Shown: piece by piece, positions 13,501 to 25,500 of the stretch
Numbering within the stretch: the first letter of the stretch is position 1
Layout of the letters: every line of letters begins with the position of its first letter
NCBI RefSeq assembly: GCF_001039355.2
Contig: NW_019775913.1
Coordinates: forward strand, 1-53,876
Length of the DNA: 53,876 nt
Direction of reading: 5' to 3'
Source: Lingula anatina
Lineage: Eukaryota > Brachiopoda > Lingulata > Lingulida > Lingulidae
Position numbers and translations under genes: made by a program
The notes under the pieces: model-generated
Database searches by the model: none
The model's input: only the letters and a program-made list of their open reading frames with translations
What the model was told of the DNA's origin: nothing

Positions 13501-16500
13501 TAATCAAATAGTTAAGTATATATGATTTATAAATTGCCAGGTTTAAAATGTGATATTAAAGGTTTTGAAATTTCAGATATACTTTATTTCCAAATAATGA
13601 AAATCTGTTGAAAAATAAGTATCATCATGTGTCAGAGCAAACAAATTAAAATGTCCTTTGAAATAAGGGAGGTTCACAAATTGAAAGAAATGCACTTGTT
13701 TGAATAGGGACTTCATCCTACAACTAAACAAATGTCACACATGTTGATTGTCCCTTTCTTTTTTATGGATTTATCGTTGTTCAGTAAAATGAAGTGAATT
13801 TAGATTATGTTTGCATGGTATCTAGTCTACATTGACTGTTCTCTCGCGTGACTTGTAGGTAATAGTTTGCATGTGTTTTGGTTAACAGATGAAACCACAC
13901 TTCATATAATAAACCTGACCAAAAAAGCAAAAGTGAGTGTAAAAAGTCATTCAAAACATTTTTTTATTGTAACACTTGGTTAAGATATTCATCATCTGTG
14001 TGATCACCTGTATAAAGCTCCATTATTATTATTGTTATTATTATTATTATTATTATTACTGTATTATAATAGCCAGGAGATGGAGATCCCAAGTCAGATG
14101 CACACCGCCAGCACCTGCGTGAGCTCCTTGCCACCAAGGCCAAGGAGAGCCAGAAACAGAAGCAGATGGAGCAGCAGTTCAGAGATGGTGGAGGAGCCAA
14201 TGTACCTTTACACCATTGGCCCAGTGAAGAGGAATTAGGACCACAGCAACCACAAGGTAGTCTACTTGGTAGTCAGTTCTCAAGTTGACAGGATTACAAC
14301 TGATGGATTTAACAAAGTGCCATAGGTGTACTGCATCTCTAAACTCATATAAAAGTTTATCAGTACTGTGAAATTAAAGGTTTAATTATTCAGTTTGATA
14401 ATTCAGCTTTTAAGTAGTCTTTTTAAATTCTTCCAGGTTCACAAGGTCAAATGTCAGTATCCCAAGGTCAGATGCCAGTATCCCAAGGTCAGATGCCAGG
14501 CCCCCAAGGTCAGATGCCAGGCCCTCAAGGTCAGATATCAGGTCCTCAAGGACAGATGCCTGGTCCTCAAGGACAGATGCCTGGTCCTCAAGGACAGATG
14601 CCTGGTCCTCAAGGACAGATGCCTGGTCCTCAAGGTCAAATACCTGGTCCTCAAGGTCAAATGCCAGGTCCTCAAGGCCAGATGCAAAGGCCTCAAGGTC
14701 AAATGCCAATACCTCAGGGTCAGATGCCAGGTCAGATATCCGGCATGCCTAGGCCCCCACCCCCAGGGTATCCAGGTGCTCAGTTTGGCCCACGTGGACC
14801 CCAGGGAGAGGGGGGCTGGCAGGAACAAATGATGAGACCACCACACCCTGGACAAATAAGACCAGGTGAGTAGCCTCTACAGTTGATTATATATTTCAAG
14901 TTATATATCCCAGCTTGTAGAAAATTACATTTCTTTTTGTCTATTCATCTACTAAGAAAAATGGAATATTATAAACAAGCCAGCCTTATAGGCTCAGTTT
15001 TTTGCCATGGTAATTATTTAGGTTATAGCTTATTGTATATAAGAATGATGTGACTAGAAATTTGCACCTTCCATCTTGCAAGAAATCTAGATGATGGCAC
15101 TTTTTCAAATGGGATTAATCAATTTATTTTGTACAATTCAAGGTAGATAGCTAATTGATGTAAAGAAGTAAGGCATTAAATAAGATAACTTTTATATTAC
15201 TTTTATTTGTATTGATTTTGTTATTAATACTATTATTTCATTTATGTAATTTTGATGTGGATTTGTGTGTTCCAGATATGGAAGGTTTTGGCCCCAGGGG
15301 TCCCCAGGGGGAGGTGATGAGAGGTCCAGGTCCTGAGATGATGAGACCAGGGTACCCAGGTCAGTGGAGGATGACACCCCCTGGAATGCAGGGACCCATG
15401 CCACCCCATGGTGGACCCTATCCACAGGGACAGTATCCCCCAGGGTTTAACCCCAGACACCCGGGACAGCCCCCATGGGAGTTCCATCCTCAACATGTAA
15501 GTTGTGTTGGTACAGTGTTGTAGGAGAGTATTTTTTAACTCTCGTGGTATTATAGATTTTTCCTCCATAAAATTGAATTTTGTAGACACTGAAGGGAGTT
15601 CACTGTAAAGCTGTGCTTTGCATTGTGTTTTCTAAAGACAGTTTTGATTTCGCTAAAAAAAATAATTAGCATAATGTACATCTATATTTTTCTATCATTT
15701 CTCATATAATAGTCACCCTAAATGAATGAAATTTGTTATCTAGATGACGCCAGCTGAACAACACAGGACACCATATTTGAAGATGTTTCAGGAGAGACTG
15801 AGGCAAACACAGTTACAAGCTGCCCAACAGCAACAACAATTACAGCAGCAGCAACAACAACAACAGCAACAACAACAACAACAGCAACAGCAGCAACAAC
15901 AAGGAACTCCTGGGACACCCCCTCACACCTCGGGGAATCCTCTAGACCCCTATGACCACCTGGTGCGGCAGAAGATGCAGGGAACACCCCCTGCAGTAGG
16001 TGAAGCAAGGGTACCACCACACCCGCCTTCTAGACCCTCAAGTCAGCAGGCTTCACCCAGGGGGACACCCTACTCTACACCTCCTACAACTCCTCACCCG
16101 GGTCAGTCTACACCATCTGCCAATCACGGACAGCAAGGTCAAAGTCTGCAAAGTCAAGGACAGTCAGGTCAAGGTCAGGCAAGTCAAGGTCAGGCTTTAC
16201 AAGATCAAGATCAGATGACGCAAGGCCAGAGTCAGCAAGGGCAGAAAAAAGATGGATTAGATGAGTTACTGCGTAAGTATGAAATCAGTTAATGAAATTT
16301 TTGTTGAAAAGATTTGAAAGACATCAAACAGGAAGTTAACAATCACACTAGAATATAACATTATAATGTTTCAGTTCACAGTCTATTGTAATGCATGGAA
16401 AATTTAATAATTTTTTTTAACTTTTTCAGCTTCAGATAACCTGAATCTATCAGATTACTCTGACCCTGAGATCCAGAGGGCGCTTTCAGAGGCCCAAGAC

Positions 16501-19500
16501 AAGACCATCTTTGATGAACACCTAGGTCTCAGAGAAGATGCAGAGAAATCTGCTGCAGAAGAAACCTCTGGAAGAGTGGGTGCGTTCCAGGCACAGTTCC
16601 TGGAGTTCAGTAAAAAGAACAGTAATAAGGAGAGTGAGGGAAATGTGGAAGATTCTGTAGGGCAAGAAATGCCAGGAGATAAAGCATCACCAGTTGCTGA
16701 TGTGGGGAGCCAGGAGCAGATTGCAGGAGGCGAGCCTAGTTCTGCTGATGCAGATAAGCCACCTGAGACTGAACCTTCTGAGGCTTCTGAAAGCACACAG
16801 TGCCCAGACGGACATAACTGTCCTGGAGATGAAAATGTCCCTGCCACTAATTCTGGTGCTGGACAATGCCCAGATGGACATAACTGTCCTGGAGATGAAA
16901 ATGACCCCACCACTAATTCCGGGGCTGGACAGTGCCCAGATGGACATAACTGTCCTGGAGATGAAAATGACCCCACCACTAATTCCGGGGCTGGACAGTG
17001 CCCAGATGGACATAACTGTCCTGGAGATGAAAATGACCCCACCACTAATTCCGGGGCTGGACAGTGCCCAGATGGACATAACTGTCCTGGAGATGAAAAT
17101 GACCCCACCACTAATTCCGGGGCTGGACAGTGCCCAGATGGACATAACTGTCCTGGAGATGAAAATGACCCCACCACTAATTCCGGGGCTGGACAGTGCC
17201 CAGATGGACATAACTGTCCTGGAGATGAAAATGACCCCACCACTAATTCCGGGGCTGGACAGTGCCCAGATGGACATAACTGTCCTGGAGATGAAAATGA
17301 CCCCACCACTAATTCCGGGGCTGGACAGTGCCCAGATGGACATAACTGTCCTGGAGATGAAAATGACCCCACCACTAATTCCGGGGCTGGACAGTGCCCA
17401 GATGGACATAACTGTCCTGGAGATGAAAATGACCCCACCACTAATTCCGGGGCTGGACAGTGCCCAGATGGACATAACTGTCCTGGAGATGAAAATGACC
17501 CCACCACAAATTCCGGGGCTGGACAGTGCCCAGATGGACATAACTGTCCTGGAGATGAAAATGACCCCACCACAAATTCTGGGGCTGGACAGTGCCCAGA
17601 TGGACATAACTGTCCTGGAGATGAAAATGACCCCACCACAAATTCTGGGTCTGGACAGTGCCCAGATGGACATAACTGTCCTGGAGATGAAAATGACCCC
17701 ACCAAAAATGTTGGGGCTGGACAGTGCCCAGATGGACATAACTGTCCAGGGGATGAAAATGACCCCACCACTAATTCTGGGGCTGGACAGTGCCCAGATG
17801 GACATAACTGTCCTGGAGATGAAAATGACCCCACCACAAATTCTGGGGCTGGACAGTGCCCAGATGGACATAACTGTCCTGGAGATGAAAATGACCCCAC
17901 CACAAATTCTGGGTCTGGACAGTGCCCAGATGGACATAACTGTCCTGGAGATGAAAATGACCCCACCAAAAATGCTGGGGCTGGACAGTGCCCAGATGGA
18001 CATAACTGTCCTGGAGATGAAAACGACCCCACCACAAATTCTGGGGCTGGACAGTGCCCAGATGGACATAACTGTCCTGGAGATGAAAATGACCCCACCA
18101 CTAGTTCTGGTGCTGGAACATGTCCAGATGGACATAACTGTCCTGGAGATGAAAATGAGCCCACCACTAATTCTGGTTCTGGACAGTGCCCAGACGGACA
18201 TAACTGCCCTGGAGATGAAAATGACCCCACCACAAATGCTGGGGCTGGACAGTGCCCAGATGGACATAACTGTCCTGGTGATGAAAATGACCCTACCACA
18301 AATTCTGGTTCTGGACAGTGCCCAGATGGACATAACTGTCCTGGAGATGAAAATGACCCCACCACAAATGCTGGGTCTGGACAGTGCCCAGACGGACATA
18401 ATTGTCCAGGGGATGAAAATGACCCCACCACAAATTCTGGTTCTGGACAGTGCCCAGATGGACATAACTGTCCTGGAGATGAAAATGACCCCATCACAAA
18501 TGCCGGGGCTGGACAGTGCCCAGATGGACATAACTGTCCGGGTGATGAAAATGACCCCACCACAAATTCTGGGGCTGGACAGTGCCCAGATGGACATAAC
18601 TGTCCTGGAGATGAAAATGATGTTACTTCTGCTAGTAGTCAATCCAATACCACTTCAACTTCCACAGTGCCAACTAGTGACCAGCATGTGAGTCCAGGCC
18701 CACATGAAGCTGCCCCTTCCTCCACCACAAACTCAGCTACAGCTGTAGATTCCCAGTCAGCCACTGGTGTCTCTGATACTGCAATACCTGTGGCTGTTGG
18801 TGCAGAACCTATGCCAGGTAGCAATGTACCAATACCAGCAGCTCCAGTATCCATGCCACAAGCCACAGTTTCCATGCCATGTGTTCCAGAGGTCTCACAG
18901 ATTGGCCATTCACCTATGTCAGCTTCCTCACAAGGTGCCCAATTGACAACACCTTCTGGTGCACCAGTTAATACAGAGGCACAACATGCCATCCAAGCTA
19001 CCATTGCCAGCACTGTGTCAGCACCAGTAAGTATGGAAACGACAATCTCTCCTGCTGTACAGACAACTGCATCTACTACAGAGCATGTCGCTCAGCCTGT
19101 GGTAACTAATATGCCACCATCTGTACAACCTGTGGTGCCCTCTATGGGCCAGGTAGAACACCCGGGGGGAAGTGAGGTGAAGGTTGAGCCACAAGGGTCT
19201 ACAGCAGTTGGTGAGCAGGGAGTAGCGCCAGGGCAAGTTAGTGAGGAACCAGGACAGATAGAACAGAAAGTAGCTTCAGGAACTGAAATACAAAAATATA
19301 TAAAGACGGAAGCAGACTTGACTGTACCTCAGACATGCCAGGAAGAGACCAAACCACCACCAGTCCTAGCTGTTGCCACAACACCTCATTCAGCTGTACC
19401 AAATACCACACATCCTCCGATGCCATCTGCTGTTGCAATCTCTGGATCTGCTGGCACCAAGCCTACAACCAATGACATGATGTCATCTCCAGCTGGCATG

Positions 19501-22500
19501 ATGCCCACCACACCTGGCATGATGCCAGCCTCAAATACTTCAATGTCCATGGCTACTGGCATGATGCCCTCTTCAGGTGCAGGGCCTACTTCAGTTGGTA
19601 TGCCAACCAGTGCAGCACAGGGTATGCATATGGTAACAGCTCACCAACAGTATGGCATGCCACATTCTAGCATGCCACATACCAGTATGCCACATACCAC
19701 AGCGAGAGCATCTACGCCACAGTCTGCCGCAAGCCAGCCTCCAACTGTCCAATCCATGCCAGGTATGCCACCACTGTCCATGATGCAGGGGATGCCAAGA
19801 CCTGGCATGCCAGTGGCAACATCTGGCATGGGAGCCACTCCTCATCCTGGCATGGGCCCTGGCATGCACTTCCCTCCTGGGATGAGACCCAGAATGATGC
19901 CCCCAGGTATGCATCATCAGCCAGGACCCCCCTTTCCACCCCACCCAGGACAGTCCAGGATGCCAGGGTCAGGCATGGTGCCTCCAACACCTGGCATGGT
20001 ACCTCCAACATCTGGCATGGTGCCTCCAGGCCAGCAGCCACAGTTCAGTCCACAGATGCCAGGTGGCATGGGAGCACCAAGGAAAGACAAGCCAGTGCTG
20101 CTTGAAGAGCAACCGTTATTACTACAAGAATTGCTTGAACAGGTGGGTTGATTTATAGTCAATGTCTGTCACTTGTGTATAATTTGTTGCAGTAGGTTGG
20201 TGAGCTTTTGTGTATGTGATTGCATTAAACTTTTATAATCCGATTTATCAGTAGCATTTAGTTTTGTGTCATGCTGCTTTGCTGATAATAGATTAAAGAT
20301 AACCAGCCATCTTCCTCTATAGGATTTAGTTTTGTGTCATGCTGCTTTGCTGATAATAGATTAAAGATAACCAGCCATCTTCCTCTTATTGTACAATGAA
20401 AGTGATAAATGTGTTGTATCTATCATGCACTTTGTTGCTTTGATAGAGCTACTTTTGAGTATATTCACACACGTCCTCCATCTTGCTCTTTCTTGACAGG
20501 AGAGACGGGACCAGCAGAAGCAGGCGGAGCAGCAGGTGTTGATACAGAAGAGGGACAGCGGATTGATGTCCGACGCAGAGTTTGAGAAACGCAGGGCTGA
20601 GTTGGCCATCACTGAGAGCAGGCGGCCCCCCATGCCAGGACCTAGAATGCCAGGCATGGGCATGGAAGGGATGCCAAGGTATGATGGGTAATTTCTAGCA
20701 TGGGATTGTGGTGTAACCGCTGCATCATATTCTTTGAAGATTAAAACTGAGAAATATTTATGGAACTGTTGTGGTTCATTATAAGTCAATGTCATAAAAT
20801 TATTGATCATTAGTACATACTGCTGTGTTACTGACTGTTAAAGAAGACTGAAAAACAGTCTGGCCTTCAAAGTAAAATGGTGAAGTAAGAAGGGCAACAC
20901 AGTAGGCCTGCAGCAAGTTCCATTGCTGGCAGTATCTGCAACAGAACCTGTTTATCAAACATGAATAAGATGAGCCACAAGACAAGCTGCAGGAAGAACA
21001 CTACCAAGTTTCTAATTGAAGCATTCGTTGTTATTGCAAATATTATAGCTTCTGTAGTTAGTAATCAGAATTGTATTCTTAAGAGTCTTAATTCAACAAG
21101 GTGGCAAGGTGAGCCCAGATTTATAAGAGGTGGTCTTTGAATGCATCCTTTTATTGTATTCTTGCAGACCTGGTGATCAGTGGCAGGGGCCTATGGGTGG
21201 CCCCAGGGAGGGGATGTTTCCACCTCCATACCCAGGCCGCCCCCAGGGACCCCATATGATGCCCAGAACCCCCTCACCCTTTGGTAGCTCACCAGCAGAG
21301 GGAGGCATGGGACCCCGCCCACCTCCTCCTCAAGGTATGTGTACAGTTTTATACATACAGTTATTCATAACTAAGTCTGAATAAATTCCATAGTTCATAT
21401 TTCTATATTTTGTCAGAAATGCAAGGAAAAGGGGGGGGGGATTTAAAAGTTTTGAACTATGAGTTAGTTTCTGGTCAAAATGTGTTCTAGTAAGTAATGA
21501 AAATGGTTGATCTTGATTTTGATTAATATTGGCATGATGGGTACAAATTTGTGGGTATAATATTCCTTCATTATTAGAAATATCTGGACAAAAAGTTAAT
21601 AAAGATTTTTATGTGAAGATGTTTCTTGCATGGAATTTTTGTTCTAATAAAGTTGATGTAGCTATATTTATAAAAGAAAAGATTCACTATTTTCCTGAAA
21701 CTTCTATAAGTCCTCTCAAAAGATGTGGCCCAGCAAAGAATTACAAAAATGATTTTGAGAAGCAAATGTTTATCTAGGTCATACTTGAATTTTTCCAGGC
21801 ACAGATCCTCTCAGTGAGGCGGAGAGAAGAGAACAATACAAGTACGAGGAGTGGTTGATGCAGCATGCCCATCTGCTCAGTATGCAAGTCAAATATCTGG
21901 AACAGCAGATAGCTAAACAGAGGAAGACAAAGAAATCTATACAAAACAAGCAGAAACAGGTATGCAAACAGTGCCTGATAGATGCCATGTTTGATTTGGC
22001 TGCCATTTTGGAAAGTTTATTTGATAGCAGGATGTTGAAACAGAACTGTCTTATTTGTGCATTGATCCCTGAAAATTTTTGGTAAAAAATGGTTGTAGTT
22101 TATTTAAGGTAGTGAAAATCATTATGAGACTTAGCGTGAAAGTATTTCCATATGGAAATTTATAATTATAAGTACACCAGGTCCCATTTTCACACAAAAA
22201 AAAAACTGAAATCAGGTTCCCTGGCTAAGAACTTAATTACCAAGTTTACATGGTCACACGGGTAAGTCTTACCCTATCAGGAGCAGTGTAACAGCACTCT
22301 CATGGAAATCTTAATCAACTAATTCAGGTAACTGACTTTTTTTTGTGTGTGTGAATCTGGGGCAAGTATAACCTTGTTTAAGGTCATTAACCTGAATGGT
22401 TTCTCAAGATTTCTAGTACGTCACTAGTAAAATGACTAAAATTGTCCAATAAAAATAATCTTTGAATTACTGCAATGTTACACAGAGGGGAACTGATTCA

Positions 22501-25500
22501 GTATAGCAGACAGGCATTTATCCTAACAGATAATTTTAAATCTTGGGTTTTCACCACTTTTCGGTGTGGCCTGATTCTGCCTCTGGTAATGGTGGTAGGT
22601 GTGAATAATTTAGCCTGAAAAGAAGTAATGCCATATTCTGCTTGTGCATAATACATTTTGTCAGCCGAATGCAGGCAGCTGGATTTGATAATTGTTTTGC
22701 AAAAACTCTATAGGAAAAATCAAATTAAATGTATAATGTTAGATATACTTGACTTTAAACAAGCAGAAAAGGAATGAATGAGTTCGCTTGACTTGAACAA
22801 TCTGTGAAGAAGTATTAAAAGTTATTTTGTCAGAATAATATCAGTTAAATATTTGGAGGTCAAAAAATATTTGTATATGATGTCAGAGAAATTTAATTTT
22901 TTTGGTGATTTGTCTAGACAAGCAGTCTCAGTAGTTTATTTTTTCCCCAATAATACTGTTGGGCATGTTTCTTTTATTAGAATCAAGTGTTATTTCTTAT
23001 CACACTTTTTTGGTTGTGTCTTAATAAAATATTCCACAGCAAAGCTAAGGCTGTGATCTGTAAAACGTAACATTTAACCAATATGCACTAAGTACCCAGA
23101 GATAACTGTGACTAAATTGCAGCAATACCAGCATATGAACAAGTAACCTTGATGCTACAACATTAATCTGTCATCTGACAGTGGTAGGGAGTCCTTTTTG
23201 TGTCACAGCTGGTTTGCTTCTTTTACTTATTTATAATCGCTGCCTGTAAAAATTTGATAGAGATTTTACTGAGTGGGTAAGTTTACACAAGGATGTGTTG
23301 TAGGATTGATGTTTATCACTGGTGGGAATATTTGCTTTTGTATATTGGTGTATATGTGTATGTACATGCATATGTGTGCATATGTGTACTTTGTATGGTT
23401 GTGGATGTGCATAATCAGTCCAACCCTGGATATTATACCAAGAATCTTTCTGAAATCTGTTCTTTTAATTCTAGGCCCGTAAAGCTGGGGCAGAGCTGAA
23501 GCCAGAAGAACAGCAGGACCTGGACAAGGCCAACCAGGAGATCACCCTTGTCCAGAAACAGCTTGACCAGGTCAGAAAACAGCAGAGACAACACCAGACT
23601 CTCATACAGGAGTACAGGCAGAAGCAGCAGGTGAGCGCAAGGGTCTATGTGCAAAGTGTGGATTAATATTGCAGTTATGACTTGCACTTTTGAGCAGGCA
23701 AATGTACTGGATGAGGTTTCTGTTTCATGTGAAACATTTCAGTATAATTTTTTTAAAGATGGAAATTATCAGAGTATTGCCATTACATAACAAGTATTGA
23801 ATTCTGTTACATGTACAAATTAAAGGATTTTGTTATTACAGAAATTATTTCTGTCACTGAATGATAATTCGCATTTGTTTCTAGGAACGGTATGGTGTGA
23901 ACTGGCCAGCACCCACCCCTCCCACTAAGCCAGGTCAGAATCCCATGGGGGCACAGCAACCTCCCATGATGCAACAGCCCAATCCCATGATGCAGCTGGG
24001 CCCAGGTCACATGATGCAGGGTCAAGGTCACCCTAGACCCATGGTTCCCGGGTCACCCCAGATGCAGCAACCACCTACCACCATGATGCCGCAGCCGCCA
24101 TCTTCCATGATGCCACAGTCCACCACTGGCATGATGCCACAATCAGGAGCTGGCATGCTGCCACAGCCGCCAGGAGGTATGATGCCACAGTCGCCAAGTG
24201 GCATGATGCCACAGCAGCCGCCACCTGGTGGTATGATGCCACAGCCACCACCAAACATACCCCAAGGTCAACACGTCCCTGTATCTTCATCTGCTGCAGG
24301 ACCAGGGATGTCAGTTGCTCCCCCTAGAATGCCAGGTCAAGGCCATTCCGCCAGGCTAACAGCAGCGCAGAGACAGGAGTATGACCAGTACATGCAGCAG
24401 CGCCTTGGGCTCTTGAATCAGCCTCCCACCCCTACACAGCCGTCATCAGCGCCAGCACCATCTACTGCAGCAGCGTCCCAGCCTCTCCCAGCAGCACCAG
24501 CGGCCGGCACCACCGTGGTACCATCTGTACGTGGGATGCAGGGACACCATGGAGTAAAATACCACTTTATTACAGCATGCTATCTAGATCTAAGCTCTGT
24601 GTGGTGTGTCCGTCTTTTCTAGCGACTATACTTGTGTGTGGCTTAGTTGACAAGGCAAGGTTCAGATATTCCATAAGCAGACTGTGCTCTACTTCTGGAG
24701 AACCTGCACCTTGGCCGACTAACAATACTAATGCAAAAAAATGTTTTTTTTTTCATTCTTCATTCTGACTTTTCTTCTCTTTGGCTGACATTTGATGTGA
24801 AACTATGGTGTATTGTAGTTTTTAGGCATGTTTCGTGATTAATGTTTTTTCCCAAAATATATATAACAAAATGGGCCTATGATGCTGAACTGAGACACAA
24901 AAGTAATGGAAAAAATTTTGACTAAAACTGTGATAAAAATTATGGCAAGAAATGTAGGCTTTTTTTATCATCTCTTAAAACAGTCAATGCCATAAATTAT
25001 TCTTTGGGGAAATTTATTAAAAAAAACCTTTAAATTGTCAGCTGTTTTTATCCCACAAAGTGGAAGATCACTTTCCAATTCTTAGAATAACAAGATTTGA
25101 ATGGTAGTGACTTTCTCAAAGTGGCAAAATCTATCCATGATGTGTACTGAATAGTTTTCGGCCATATTGTCCTGTGACGTGGAAGCTATTTTAACATACA
25201 AAGCTGCTGTAGTAAAGTTGTATTTCACTACTTTCTTTAACACTTTTGATGTTGTGTTTTACTCAGGGCTTGACAGAGTTCTGCTGGATGAGTAACTTGT
25301 TTTTGAAAATTTAATTGGAAGAGAAACTTTAGCTTCAGCTTGTTTATTTTTGGCCACCATGACCTAGTAGTTGAGAAAGTTTCCAATGTTGAGCCCTGTG
25401 TAATGCATATTTATTTATTTTGTGATATTTTTAGGGTTAAGAGACAGCAGGAATAATAACAATTTGTTCACCTTGATATAAGTTAACACAAAAATTAACA

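Noticed and set aside
16455-18563. A 702-residue open frame on the minus strand (and a 651-residue one), with regular repeats
   Set aside because: They are shadows of the 66-bp array: the unit length is a multiple of three and the unit has no stop in those frames. The plus frame joins conserved KMT2C/D sequence on both sides, and the minus frames do not.
16801-18624. CRISPR-like array
   Set aside because: Whole units repeat without unique spacers, lie in frame in a coding exon of an animal gene, and have no cas context.
16694-18691. A 665-residue plus-strand open frame in another phase
   Set aside because: Same repeat shadow effect; it does not join any conserved exon in phase.
24527-24553. 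A longer version of e32 ending at 24553
   Set aside because: Also in phase, but GTAAAA after GGA is a poorer donor than GTACGT; not excluded.
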